Notes: a model not told the origin generated them from the sequence alone. Counted from the first letter of the stretch, positions 14,879 through 23,299 are shown. The stretch: 32,589 bases of DNA from Peptococcaceae bacterium (GCA_900756555.1 CAAEKP010000155.1:1-32589), one strand, 5' to 3'. Made by a program: numbers and translations.

Positions 14879-15868
14879 ATGGGACAGGAACATTTATCTT
14901 TCAATTTAACTGGAACCAGCGGCTTTGCTGCACAGCAGACACAGAGCGGCATGGATCAGGCACAGCAGCATTTATTGCAGGAAATTGCCGGGCTGAACGC
15001 TATGCCGGAGGGTGCATTCAATATCCGTGCCAATGGCGCTACTGCCCAGCGGCAGAGCTCAGAGCATGTAAAAATTGTGGGCAAGACCGATGTGCAGGGC
15101 ATTGATATTTATGTTGCGCCGGGCACAAAGGACGAAACGGTGTATATCCCTGTGGTGATGAGCCAGAGCGGTATTCAGGAGTTGGTCTATAATGATTTTC
15201 ATATCGGCACGGATGCCGATGTAACCATCATTGCCGGCTGCGGTATTGATAACTGCGGCCATGAGGACAGTCAGCACGACGGCATTCACAGCTTCTTCAT
15301 TGAGAAGGGCGCTCGGGTAAAATATGTAGAAAAGCATTACGGCTGCGGCGCTGGCGATGGCGGACGGATTATGAATCCGCAGACCATTGTGGAAATTGGC
15401 GAGGACGGCTACATGGAAATGGAAAGCGTGCAGATTAAGGGCATCGACTCCACCAACCGCGTGACCAAGGCTACCTTGCAGAAGAACGCTACCTTTGTGG
15501 TGACAGAGCGGTTGATGACCCACGGCAGGCAGAATGCCATCAGCGAATTTGAAGTGAAGCTGGAGGGCGAAGGCTCCGGCACTCATGTGGTATCCCGGGC
15601 GGTGGCCAAGGAACAGTCCACGCAGACATTCATTTCCCGCGTGTATGGTGATGCTCCCTGCAACGGCCACACCGAATGCGACGCCATTATCATGGACGAT
15701 GCCAAAATCAGCGCCATTCCGGAAATTAAGGCAGATTGCCCCGATGCTTCGCTGATTCATGAAGCGGCCATTGGCAAAATTGCCGGCGATCAGATTATCA
15801 AGCTGATGACATTAGGCTTGACTGCCGCTGAAGCAGAAGAACAGATTATAGAAGGATTTTTGAAATAA
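14879..15868 (+). CDS. sufB: SufB/SufD-like Fe-S assembly scaffold
   Basis: A 329-residue SufB/SufD-family protein, shorter than the usual SufB of about 470. It consists mainly of the right-handed beta-helix core and the C-terminal SufBD domain: SRVYGDAPCNGHTECDAIIMDDAKISAIPEIKADCPDASLIHEAAIGKI is the conserved SufBD region. Several Cys residues (GCGIDNCGHED, HYGCGAGDGG, APCNGHTEC) could hold a cluster. It pairs with the SufC-like ATPase immediately upstream. No sufS, sufU or second sufD is adjacent, matching the two-gene minimal Suf (SMS) systems described in archaea and anaerobic bacteria. Confidence 0.92.
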   Translation: MGQEHLSFNLTGTSGFAAQQTQSGMDQAQQHLLQEIAGLNAMPEGAFNIRANGATAQRQSSEHVKIVGKTDVQGIDIYVAPGTKDETVYIPVVMSQSGIQELVYNDFHIGTDADVTIIAGCGIDNCGHEDSQHDGIHSFFIEKGARVKYVEKHYGCGAGDGGRIMNPQTIVEIGEDGYMEMESVQIKGIDSTNRVTKATLQKNATFVVTERLMTHGRQNAISEFEVKLEGEGSGTHVVSRAVAKEQSTQTFISRVYGDAPCNGHTECDAIIMDDAKISAIPEIKADCPDASLIHEAAIGKIAGDQIIKLMTLGLTAAEAEEQIIEGFLK

Positions 15869-15892
15869 ATTTTTGAAATAGAATAGAGCAGA

Positions 15893-15938
15893 AAAGAGTT
15901 GCTGGTACGATTATCGCTTCGTGCAGTAGCTCTTTTTT
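15893..15938 (+). terminator. Terminator of sufCB
   Basis: AAAGAGTTGCTGGTACGA pairs with TCGTGCAGTAGCTCTTT across an 8-base loop, followed by a run of T. Confidence 0.85.
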
Positions 15939-16040
15939 TGTTTTTTGCCTGAAAAAGAGGAACTTTCCTTCTGACAGCGAATGAATCTATAAAGAAACTG
16001 GTAAACATTGGTATAGATGATTTATTTGGAGGAAACAGAC

Positions 16041-16811
16041 ATGGGCGATACAGTTTATGAGAGTGGCGTTCGTTTGGTAATCTTTTTTGCGTGGGGGCTG
16101 ATTCTGGGCAGCTTTTATCACGCCTGGGCGTGGCGTATGGTGAGGGAACAGTCGATTGCGCGGGGGCGTTCCTGCTGCCCGATGTGCGGGCATGAATTAT
16201 CAGTGCGGGAATTGGTTCCTGTGCTGAGCTGGCTGTGGCAAAAAGGCTGTTGCCGTCACTGCGGCGGGGCGATTCCGGTGCGCTATCCGTTGGTGGAATT
16301 GCTGACGGCGCTGCTGTTTGTTTCGCTGGCATGGCGCTACGCCGGTGTGCAGCTGCTGTCAGCGCTGGTGTTGGGCAGTTTGCTGCTGGTGCTTGCATTG
16401 GTGGATTACGACAGCTGGCTGATCCCGGATTCTTTGCTGCTGGCGGGATTGTTGCTGTATGTGCCGCTGCAATGGCTGTCTGGCTCGCTGAATGTGCTGA
16501 CATTGGGGCAGGCACTGCTGCACGGCGGCATGGTGGCAGCGCTGCTGCTACTTTTTGTGTTGGCTGCCGATGCTGTGCTGCAAAAGCCCTCCATGGGCGG
16601 CGGCGATATTAAGTTATTTTTCCTGCTGGGCGTGTATCTGGGAGCAAAAATGGCAATGCTCACCCTGTTTGTGTCCTGCCTGGTGGGGCTGCTGTGGCAG
16701 AGGCGAGAACAGGGCGGAGCATTTCCCTTTGGGCCGTCCATTGGGCTGGCAGCGTGGATTGTGCTGCTATGGGGAGAGAAAATGATGCGATGGTACCTGC
16801 TCAGCCTATAG
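16041..16811 (+). CDS. Prepilin peptidase (A24 family)
   Basis: A 256-residue polytopic aspartic peptidase that cleaves, and often N-methylates, type IV prepilins. The N-terminal domain has two CxxC pairs (CPMCGHELSVRELVPVLSWLW and CRHCGGAIPVRYPLVE). The catalytic aspartates lie in LVDYDSWLIPD and GGGDIKLFFLLG. About seven or eight hydrophobic helices are visible. The ATG at 16041 follows GGAGG. No pilin or secretion genes are nearby, so it is an orphan that serves a pilus or competence system encoded elsewhere. Its 3' end overlaps the convergent ribH by 11 bases. Confidence 0.94.
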   Translation: MGDTVYESGVRLVIFFAWGLILGSFYHAWAWRMVREQSIARGRSCCPMCGHELSVRELVPVLSWLWQKGCCRHCGGAIPVRYPLVELLTALLFVSLAWRYAGVQLLSALVLGSLLLVLALVDYDSWLIPDSLLLAGLLLYVPLQWLSGSLNVLTLGQALLHGGMVAALLLLFVLAADAVLQKPSMGGGDIKLFFLLGVYLGAKMAMLTLFVSCLVGLLWQRREQGGAFPFGPSIGLAAWIVLLWGEKMMRWYLLSL

Positions 16812-17265
16812 CATGAAGCAGATTTACCATTTCAATAGCGCCCATGGCGGCATCGTAGCCTTTATTGCCAGCCTTGGTGCCGGCGCGTTCAATGGCCTGT
16901 TCGATGTTTTCGGTGGTCACCACGCCAAACATTACAGGAATCTGGCTTTGCATGGACACCTGCGCAATGCCTTTGGATACTTCGTTGCACACATAGTCAT
17001 AGTGGCTGGTGTTGCCGCGGATAACGGCGCCCAGACAGATAACAGCGTCGTAGTTGCCGCTGCTGGCCATTTTAGAGGCAATCAGTGGGATTTCAAAGGC
17101 GCCGGGCACCCAGGCCACATGAATGCTGTCCTCGTTGATTTGGTGGCGCTTCAGCGCGTCCAGAGCGCCGCTGAGTAGTTTGGATGTGATAAATTCGTTG
17201 AAACGGGCAACTACAATGCCAATCTTCATTTCTCCGGCAGCAAAATTTCCTTCAAATACTTGCAT
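16801..17265 (-). CDS. ribH: 6,7-dimethyl-8-ribityllumazine synthase
   Basis: A 154-residue lumazine synthase, the penultimate enzyme of riboflavin synthesis, which condenses 5-amino-6-ribitylaminouracil with 3,4-dihydroxy-2-butanone 4-phosphate. Recognised segments are VVARFNEFITSKLLSGALDAL, VPGAFEIPLIA, LGAVIRGNTSHYDYVCNEV and IPVMFGVVTTENIEQAIERAGTKAGNKG. The ATG at 17265 lies 8 bases after GAGGAG. It is the last gene of ribD-ribE-ribBA-ribH, about 60 bases after ribBA. Its stop codon lies inside the last codons of the convergent prepilin peptidase gene. Confidence 0.97.
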   Translation of the reverse strand: MQVFEGNFAAGEMKIGIVVARFNEFITSKLLSGALDALKRHQINEDSIHVAWVPGAFEIPLIASKMASSGNYDAVICLGAVIRGNTSHYDYVCNEVSKGIAQVSMQSQIPVMFGVVTTENIEQAIERAGTKAGNKGYDAAMGAIEMVNLLHAIG

Positions 17266-17327
17266 AAAAAACACTCCTCGTCAGTATAATTTTATTTTTT
17301 GTTTCTGCGGATTTTTATCTATGGGCA

Positions 17328-18548
17328 TCAGGCCTTATAATCCAGCAGATGGCCCATCTTTTCCTGTTTGGTGCGCAGATAGGATAAATCGTGTTCAGTG
17401 GCGTTCATCTGAATGGGAACGCGCTCGCTGATATCCAGCCCAAAGCTGGATAACTGATACAGTTTGTCGGGGTTGTTGGTGAGCAGGCGCAGTGTTTTTG
17501 CTCCCAGATCCCGCAGGATTTGCGCGCCGATGAAATATTCCCGCAAATCTCCGGCAAAGCCCAGAGCCTCGTTGGCTTCCACGGTGTCCAGGCCGGTGTC
17601 CTGCAGGGCGTAGGCTTTCAGCTTATTGATAAGACCAATGCCGCGGCCTTCCTGCCGCATATACAGCAGCACGCCGCGACCTTCCCGCTCAATCTGTGTC
17701 ATGGCGGCGGCAAACTGCTGGCCGCAGTCGCAGCGCAGGGAGCCAAAGGCATCGCCGGTCAGGCATTCGGAATGGACGCGGCACAGCAGGTTTTCGCCAT
17801 CCCCGATATCGCCCTTCACCAAGGCCACATGATGCTCGCCGTTGAGCTTGTTGATATAGCCGTAGGCTTTGAAATGCCCGTAGCGGGTGGGCATTTCGGC
17901 TACCGTAACCTGCTCCACCAGCTTGTCATGCTGTTTGCGGTAGGTTTGCAGGTCTTTGATGGTAATAAATTTTAAATTCCATTGCTTGGCCAGGGCAATC
18001 AGCTCCGGCGTGCGCATCATGGTGCCGTCCTCCCGCATAATTTCACAGCACAGGCCGCATTGCTGCAAGCCTGCCAGCCGCAGCAGGTCTACGGTGGCTT
18101 CGGTATGGCCGTTGCGCTCCAGCACGCCGTTTGGTTTTGCCATCAGGGGAAACATATGCCCCGGGCGGCGAAAATCTTCCGGTCTGGTATTGATGTCAAC
18201 GCAGGCGCGGGCTGTGACGCCCCGTTCCAGTGCGGAGATGCCGGTGGTGGTGGATATGTGATCCACCGATACGGTGAAGGCTGTTTCGTGGTTGTCGGTG
18301 TTATCGGTAACCATTTGTGGGAATTGCAGCTTTTTGCACAGCTCCATGCTCATAGGCATACAGATCAGGCCTTTGCCGTGCATTGCCATAAAGTTTACGT
18401 TTTCAGTGGTGGCGAATTGGGCGGCGCAGATAAAATCGCCTTCGTTTTCCCGGTCAGCGTCATCGGTTACCAGAATAATTTTGCCCTGCCGTAAATCTTC
18501 CAGAGCTTCCTCAATGGTGTTGAATGTAAAAGTGTCAGTTGTTGTCAT
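17328..18548 (-). CDS. ribBA: Bifunctional DHBP synthase / GTP cyclohydrolase II
   Basis: A 406-residue fusion. The N-terminal half (about 1-205) is 3,4-dihydroxy-2-butanone 4-phosphate synthase: DDADRENEGDFICAA, TARACVDINTR, RPGHMFPLMAK, HTEATVDLLRLAG. The C-terminal half is GTP cyclohydrolase II: VHSECLTGDAFGSLRCDCGQQ with the zinc cysteines, MRQEGRGIGLINKLKAYALQD and LTNNPDKL. The two activities supply both precursors of riboflavin. The ATG at 18548 follows GGAGGG and lies three bases after the ribE stop, so the operon is tightly packed. Confidence 0.98.
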   Translation of the reverse strand: MTTTDTFTFNTIEEALEDLRQGKIILVTDDADRENEGDFICAAQFATTENVNFMAMHGKGLICMPMSMELCKKLQFPQMVTDNTDNHETAFTVSVDHISTTTGISALERGVTARACVDINTRPEDFRRPGHMFPLMAKPNGVLERNGHTEATVDLLRLAGLQQCGLCCEIMREDGTMMRTPELIALAKQWNLKFITIKDLQTYRKQHDKLVEQVTVAEMPTRYGHFKAYGYINKLNGEHHVALVKGDIGDGENLLCRVHSECLTGDAFGSLRCDCGQQFAAAMTQIEREGRGVLLYMRQEGRGIGLINKLKAYALQDTGLDTVEANEALGFAGDLREYFIGAQILRDLGAKTLRLLTNNPDKLYQLSSFGLDISERVPIQMNATEHDLSYLRTKQEKMGHLLDYKA

Positions 18549-18551
18549 AGT

Positions 18552-19211
18552 TTATCCCTCCAGATAGCCCGAGCGAGCCAGCAGATCCAGTGTAATGGTT
18601 GTTTGTTGTTTTTGAACCGGTGCGGACAGTCCCAGCAGTTTTTCTACATATTTACCGATGCAGTCGGTTTCCAGATTAACGGTATTGCCTTTTGCCTGAG
18701 CGGACAAGGTGGTTTGCGCCGCGGTGTGGGGTATTATGGACACGCTGAAGGAGTCCTCCGTCACAGCTGCCACGGTCAGGCTGATTCCGTCAATGGCCAC
18801 AGAGCCTTTTTCCACAATATAGCGCAGCACGGACGGGGCGGCGCTGATTGTGTACCAGATGGCGTTATCATCCTGCCGGATGTTCTGAATAACTCCGGTG
18901 CCGTCTATATGCCCGCTGACAATGTGACCGCCAAAGCGTCCGCTGGCTGCCATGGCTCTCTCCAGATTAACTCCGGCACCGCTGTGCAACTGCCCCAGAG
19001 CGGAGCGCTGCAATGTTTCGTGCATCACATCAGCGGAAAAGCCGGATTGATTATATGCGGTGACGGTCAGGCAGACTCCGTTGACGGCGATACTGTCACC
19101 AAGATGGATGTCCGTCAGAATTTTGCGCGCCTGGATGGTCAGCACGGCAGAGTGAGCGCCTTTGCGGATGGCTGTAACGGTGCCGGTTTCTTCTATGATT
19201 CCTGTGAACAT
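18552..19211 (-). CDS. ribE: Riboflavin synthase alpha subunit
   Basis: A 219-residue riboflavin synthase, which dismutates two lumazine molecules into riboflavin. The diagnostic MFTGIIEETG start and two related barrels are present: SIAVNGVCLTV in the first and SVAIDGISLTV in the second, with GGHIVSGHIDG between. The ATG at 19211 follows AGGTG and lies within the end of ribD, a 19-base overlap suggesting coupling. Confidence 0.97.
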   Translation of the reverse strand: MFTGIIEETGTVTAIRKGAHSAVLTIQARKILTDIHLGDSIAVNGVCLTVTAYNQSGFSADVMHETLQRSALGQLHSGAGVNLERAMAASGRFGGHIVSGHIDGTGVIQNIRQDDNAIWYTISAAPSVLRYIVEKGSVAIDGISLTVAAVTEDSFSVSIIPHTAAQTTLSAQAKGNTVNLETDCIGKYVEKLLGLSAPVQKQQTTITLDLLARSGYLEG

Positions 19212-20296
19212 GACAGCACCTCGCTTTCCAGTAAAATATCATTGCCTAATATGGTGATTTGCGGTGGTGTGAGCCGCACGCAGGCATCGGGCCGCTCCAC
19301 GCCCAGCCCGGCAATGGGCGAGAGGGCTGCTGCGCCGCCAAACAGTTTGGGTGCAAGATAGGCCTGCACCTTATGCACAATGCCCGCCTGCAAGGCAGAC
19401 CAGTTCAGCGTGCCGCCGCCTTCCAGCAGAAGGCTGTCAATTCCCTGCCGCCCCAGAGCAGACATCAGGGCAGTCAGGTCAATGTGATTGTTTTGTTCCG
19501 GCACTGTGAGCACCTGACAGCCTGCCTGTTGGTAGGGCGCTGTCTGTTGTTGATTTGTGCAGGCAGTGGCGATAATGGTGGGCACCTTTGCGGCGGATTG
19601 CACAATGCGGGATTGCAATGGTGTGCGCAGATGGGTGTCACAGATAATGCGCACAGGATTTTTGCAATCGGGCAGACGGCAGGTCAGCATTGGGTCATCG
19701 GCTAACACAGTTCCCACGCCCACCATGATAGCCGTGTAGCGGTGCCTGTCCTGCTGCACGCGCTGACGGGCTGGTTCGCCGGTAATCCATTTTGACTGCC
19801 CTGTGCGGGTGGCAAGCTTGCCGTCCATCGTCATGGCGTATTTCATCACAACATAGGGCGTTTGATGCCGAATATAATGAAAAAATACCTGATTCAGTTT
19901 ATCGCAGGCATCACGCAGCACGCCCTGTGTGACGGTGATGCCATGCTGCCGCAGAATCTCTATGCCCTGACCGGCTACCAGAGGATTGGGGTCAGAGGAG
20001 CCAATCACGACACGCTGAATTCCCGCCTGAATAATGGCATCGGTGCAGGGCGGCGTTTTGCCGTAGTGGCAACAGGGCTCCAGCGTTACATACATGGTTG
20101 CGCCCCGGGGGGACTGGGTGCAGGCTGCCAGAGCATTGCGCTCTGCGTGCAGCTCGCCGCAGCGCTGATGATAACCGCTGCCAATAATGCTGCCCTGTTT
20201 CACGATAACTGCGCCAACCATGGGATTGGGCGCTGTCCAGCCTGCGCCTTTTTGGGCAAGTTCCAGCGCCAGCTGCATATATTCTGAATCGGTCAT
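19193..20296 (-). CDS. ribD: Bifunctional pyrimidine deaminase/reductase
   Basis: A 367-residue two-domain enzyme. The N-terminal zinc deaminase has HAERNAL and EPCCHYGKTPPC. The C-terminal reductase has KYAMTMDGKLATRTGQSKWITG, VGVGTVLADDPMLTCR, DSLLLEGGGTLNWSAL and LFGGAAALSPI. It deaminates and then reduces the GTP-derived pyrimidine. The ATG at 20296 follows GGAGG at 8 bases. It is the first gene of the riboflavin operon and follows a long leader containing the FMN riboswitch and two hairpins. Confidence 0.97.
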   Translation of the reverse strand: MTDSEYMQLALELAQKGAGWTAPNPMVGAVIVKQGSIIGSGYHQRCGELHAERNALAACTQSPRGATMYVTLEPCCHYGKTPPCTDAIIQAGIQRVVIGSSDPNPLVAGQGIEILRQHGITVTQGVLRDACDKLNQVFFHYIRHQTPYVVMKYAMTMDGKLATRTGQSKWITGEPARQRVQQDRHRYTAIMVGVGTVLADDPMLTCRLPDCKNPVRIICDTHLRTPLQSRIVQSAAKVPTIIATACTNQQQTAPYQQAGCQVLTVPEQNNHIDLTALMSALGRQGIDSLLLEGGGTLNWSALQAGIVHKVQAYLAPKLFGGAAALSPIAGLGVERPDACVRLTPPQITILGNDILLESEVLSCSQES

Positions 20297-20320
20297 AAGA
20301 AACACCTCCAAAAGAAAATA

Positions 20321-20342
20321 CCCTGAACCAGAAGGCTCAGGG
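20321..20342 (-). terminator. Second leader hairpin before ribD
   Basis: On the minus strand CCCTGA and TCAGGG form a short stem directly ahead of TATTTTCTTTTGGAGG. It may be a weak second terminator or may affect access to the ribosome binding site. Confidence 0.4.
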
Positions 20343-20364
20343 CACAAATAAATAAGACAGTACA

Positions 20365-20402
20365 AAAAACAAAAGCTCTGAAATGAAATTCCATTTCAGA
20401 GC
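20365..20402 (-). terminator. Leader terminator of the riboflavin operon
   Basis: GCTCTGAAATG and CATTTCAGAGC (20375-20385 and 20392-20402) form a perfect 11-bp stem followed on the minus strand by TTTTGTTTTTT. Placed between the FMN aptamer and ribD, it is the likely off-state terminator of the riboswitch. Confidence 0.88.
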
Positions 20403-20494
20403 GTACATACAAATACAATTGAACAAATACAATCAAATACAAAGAATTGCAAAGGCCAATGCGCGGCAAAGGCAAAAATAAAAATTGTACTGTA

Positions 20495-20600
20495 ATCTTC
20501 TTTCATCCAGACTGTACTGTCGGCTTCGGAATTGCACCGAATCAACCTTGCGGCTCGTGGGCTGTACCACCGGTAGGGAATTGCACCCTGCCCTGAAGAT
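20495..20600 (-). ncRNA. FMN riboswitch (RFN element)
   Basis: The minus strand carries the conserved RFN core: ATCTTC at the start, GGGCAGGGTGCAATTCCCTA, CCGGTGGT, AGCCC, TTGATTCGGTGCAATTCCGA, GCCGACAGT, and AGTCTGGATGAAAGAAGAT closing the basal stem. It binds FMN and is expected to stop transcription of ribD-ribE-ribBA-ribH when flavin is abundant. Confidence 0.98.
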
Positions 20601-20620
20601 CTTCTGTGAAGTTTTTTTTT

Positions 20621-20649
20621 AGTATAAATCGGCTGCGGGTAATTGTCAA
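20621..20649 (-). promoter_or_regulatory. Riboflavin operon promoter
   Basis: Minus strand -35 TTGACA (20644-20649), 17 bp, -10 TATACT (20621-20626), about 15-20 bases ahead of the FMN aptamer. Confidence 0.9.
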
Positions 20650-20754
20650 GGAAAATATCCAAAGAAAAATGCCTGTGAAAATTGTACCATTAAATGCGAA
20701 AGGAAGCGAAAGCCTCCCGACGCATTATTTTTTTACCTGAAAGAGCCCAGAAAG

Positions 20755-20806
20755 GAGGCGAGAACGTGAACGGATACAGGTATTTGATACTGGCAGCAAT
20801 CCTTAC
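20755..20806 (+). pseudogene. Possible 5' remnant of an EamA-type transporter gene
   Basis: A strong AAAGGAGG is followed by GTG and a reading frame beginning VNGYRYLILAAIL, which looks like the first transmembrane helix of EamA/DMT-family drug or metabolite exporters. Homology appears to end where the 3' end of the convergent thioredoxin-like gene begins. The frame continues for some 45 codons antisense to that gene but without resemblance to a transporter. It is probably a deletion remnant. Confidence 0.35.
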
Positions 20807-21132
20807 GCCAGTTCCATCAGTTCATAATACCGTTGCAGCTGCTGGCGCAGTTCCGCTAAACTCAGATGGCGACCCAGCCGCAAGGCTTCTTTTTGCTCTG
20901 TGAATACCAGCAGCACGGGCACAGAAAAAATCTGTTGGGCTGCGGCTAATGCCGGGCATTCCTCGGCAGATATTTCAGCGGCGGCGATTTGCGGGAAATC
21001 CTGCAATATTTTTTCAACCTCGCCCTGGATGGCAAAGCAGGTGGCACAGCTGGCGCCATAGAAATAAACGAGAGCGAGTGGATGATGGGCAATAAATTGC
21101 TGAAGTTCATTCTGCGTATAGAGTGGCTGCAT
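20803..21132 (-). CDS. Thioredoxin-like protein
   Basis: A 109-residue thioredoxin-fold protein. The strand LALVYFYGASCATCFAI carries a CxxC of sequence CATC instead of the classic CGPC. FSVPVLLVF provides the conserved cis-proline. There is no signal peptide, so it should act in the cytoplasm as a disulfide oxidoreductase or redox partner. The ATG at 21132 follows AAAGGAGG; longer in-frame starts overlap the promoter. It is divergent from rapZ. Confidence 0.9.
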   Translation of the reverse strand: MQPLYTQNELQQFIAHHPLALVYFYGASCATCFAIQGEVEKILQDFPQIAAAEISAEECPALAAAQQIFSVPVLLVFTEQKEALRLGRHLSLAELRQQLQRYYELMELA

Positions 21133-21169
21133 AAAAACAACCTCCTTTGACATTATGGGATATGGTTTT

Positions 21170-21211
21170 ATTGTATCATGGCTTGTTTCTGGCTGCAAAC
21201 TCTGTTATGAT
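21170..21211. promoter_or_regulatory. Overlapping divergent promoters for the thioredoxin-like gene and rapZ
   Basis: Minus strand: -35 TTGCAG (21193-21198), 17 bp, -10 TACAAT (21170-21175). Plus strand: -35 TTGTTT (21183-21188), 17 bp, -10 TATGAT (21206-21211). The two overlap, so simultaneous firing should be hindered. Confidence 0.65.
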
Positions 21212-21253
21212 TAGAGATACATCTGTAAGGTTTTTCGGAAGGGAGCGGCTGCA

Positions 21254-22105
21254 ATGAATGATTCAAATTTTGTGATTATTACTGGTTTATCTGGCGCAGG
21301 GAAAAGTAATGCCGTTAAGGTGTTCGAGGACATGGGGTATTTTTGTGTGGACAATTTGCCTGCGCCGCTGATTCCTAAATTTGCGGAGCTGTGCGTACAG
21401 TCGGATGGCAAGGTCAGCAAGATTGCGCTGGTCATTGATATTCGCGGTGACTTGTTTCTGGATGAGTTAAATCATAATCTGGATGAGCTGCGCACAATGA
21501 ATATAGACTACCAGATTCTGTTTTTAGAAGCTTCAGACGATGTGCTGATTCAACGGTTTAAAGAAACACGCCGCAATCATCCGTTAAGTCCGCAGGGTAC
21601 AATCAGCGAGGGGATTCGTCTGGAACGGCAGAAGCTGAGCGAGCTGCGGGGACGGGCAGACAAAATTATTGATACCTCCCGCCTGAAAGCCAGTGAGCTG
21701 CGGGCGGAGCTGCGCCAGCAGTGGGCGGAATTCAGCGACAAATTATCGGTAAGTATCATCACCTTTGGCTATAAACACGGGATTCCCATCGACACAGATT
21801 TGCTGATGGATGTGCGGTTTATTCCCAATCCGTTTTATATACCGGAACTGCGCCCGCTGACCGGGCGTGACCCGGCGGTGCAGGAGTATGTGTTCCACTC
21901 AGCGGAATGTCAGGAATTTTTGCAGAAGTTTACCGACTTATTGAAATTCTTACTGCCAAACTACAGCAAAGAAGGCAAGACCCATCTCACCATCGGGATT
22001 GGCTGCACCGGCGGGCAGCACCGCTCCATTGCGCTGGGCATCAAAATCGGGCAGATCCTGACGGATGAAGGCTATACAGTGAATGTAAAACACAGAGATA
22101 ACTAA
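21254..22105 (+). CDS. rapZ: RapZ/YvcJ nucleotide-binding protein
   Basis: A 283-residue P-loop protein. Walker A is GLSGAGKS (residues 11-18); DNLPAPLIPKF, DIRGDLF, FLEASDDVLIQRFKETRRNHPL and the C-terminal GCTGGQHRSIALG are family signatures. In enterobacteria RapZ is an RNase E adapter that controls GlmS; in Bacillota YvcJ is linked to competence and hydrolyses GTP. It leads the conserved rapZ-yvcK-whiA block. The ATG at 21254 follows GGAAGGGAG. Confidence 0.97.
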   Translation: MNDSNFVIITGLSGAGKSNAVKVFEDMGYFCVDNLPAPLIPKFAELCVQSDGKVSKIALVIDIRGDLFLDELNHNLDELRTMNIDYQILFLEASDDVLIQRFKETRRNHPLSPQGTISEGIRLERQKLSELRGRADKIIDTSRLKASELRAELRQQWAEFSDKLSVSIITFGYKHGIPIDTDLLMDVRFIPNPFYIPELRPLTGRDPAVQEYVFHSAECQEFLQKFTDLLKFLLPNYSKEGKTHLTIGIGCTGGQHRSIALGIKIGQILTDEGYTVNVKHRDN

Positions 22106-22152
22106 ACAGAAAATGACGGCATGGACAATTAAAATTTGAGACTGAGGAGGGG

Positions 22153-23274
22153 ATGAACATCGGGTTTCAGGATTATCAGAAATGGAAAGGGCGGAGCCAT
22201 AAGGAGTATAACCACTGGCGACGATTGCAGCAGGGGCCGCACATTGTAGTAATTGGCGGCGGCACAGGGTTATCGGTGCTGCTGCGGGGCCTGAAGGAGT
22301 ATACCAGCAACATTACCGCTATTGTGTCAGTGGGTGATGACGGCGGCAGCTCGGGCCGCATTCGGGAAGAGTTTGGCATGGTGCCGGTGGGTGATGTGCG
22401 CAACTGTATTGTGGCATTGTCGGACCGGGAAGATTTGATGGAGCAGATTTTTGATTATCGCTTTGAAGCCGGCGAAGGGCTGGATGGCCACAGTCTGGGT
22501 AATCTGCTGCTGGTGGCGATGGCTCATCTCACCGGCAGTTTTCATGATGCGGTGTCGGATATCAATGAAGTGTTGCAGATTCGGGGGCGGGTGCTGCCGG
22601 TTACCGATGAGCCAATTACGCTGAAGGCAATCATGAACGATGACACAGAGATTGTGGGGGAAAGTAGCATTTCTCAGGATGACCGGCCGATTGTGCGGCT
22701 GACTATTGAGCCGGAGGATGTGCAGCCGCTGGAAGAAGCGCTGGAGGCCATCGCCTCTGCGGAAGCGATTGTGCTGGGGCCGGGCAGTTTATTTACCAGC
22801 ATCATCCCAAATCTGCTGGTGGACGGTATTGTGGATGCTATTTTACAGAGCCGCGCCATGAAATTTTATGTGTGCAATGTGATGACTCAGGCGGGAGAAA
22901 CCGATAATTTTACCGCGGAGGATCACCTGTTTTCCCTGCTGGAGCATGGGCGTAAAGGCATTGTGGATTATATAATTGTGAACAACCATGAAACGCTGGA
23001 TCAGGATATTTTACAGCGCTATGCCGAGGAAGGCGCTATTCCGGTAAAATATCATAAAGACCGTCTGGAAAAATTGCAGGCTAAGGTGATAGAGGCTGAT
23101 CTGCTTAATGAACAGCATGTGCTGCGCCATGATTCCACACAGCTGGCGGAAACTATTATGGATCAGGTTTATAACCGCAGCGGTTTCTGGAATACGCTGG
23201 GCTGGCAGCGCACTTATAAAACGGTTAAAAAGAAAAATCGCAAGGCGGCCAGACTGGCGAAAAAGAAAAAGTAA
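22153..23274 (+). CDS. yvcK: YvcK-type gluconeogenesis factor (CofD-like)
   Basis: A 373-residue CofD/YvcK-family protein, which binds UDP-sugars and is needed for growth on gluconeogenic carbon and for correct cell wall synthesis in Bacillus. Motifs include IGGGTGLSVLLRGLKEYTSNITAIVSVGDDGGSSGRIREEFGM, GDVRNCIVAL, GHSLGNLLL, LGPGSLFTSIIPNLLV and VCNVMTQAGETDNFTAEDHL. The C terminus is very basic. The ATG at 22153 lies directly after GAGGAGGGG, unusually close, but no better start is in frame. It follows rapZ after 47 bases. Confidence 0.97.
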   Translation: MNIGFQDYQKWKGRSHKEYNHWRRLQQGPHIVVIGGGTGLSVLLRGLKEYTSNITAIVSVGDDGGSSGRIREEFGMVPVGDVRNCIVALSDREDLMEQIFDYRFEAGEGLDGHSLGNLLLVAMAHLTGSFHDAVSDINEVLQIRGRVLPVTDEPITLKAIMNDDTEIVGESSISQDDRPIVRLTIEPEDVQPLEEALEAIASAEAIVLGPGSLFTSIIPNLLVDGIVDAILQSRAMKFYVCNVMTQAGETDNFTAEDHLFSLLEHGRKGIVDYIIVNNHETLDQDILQRYAEEGAIPVKYHKDRLEKLQAKVIEADLLNEQHVLRHDSTQLAETIMDQVYNRSGFWNTLGWQRTYKTVKKKNRKAARLAKKKK

Positions 23275-23299
23275 CGGGAAGAAAGTAAGGTGATGGGCA

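Noticed and set aside
15059..15760. Long antisense frames under sufB and under the rib genes
   Set aside because: They mirror GC-rich codons of strongly supported genes and lack starts and known domains.
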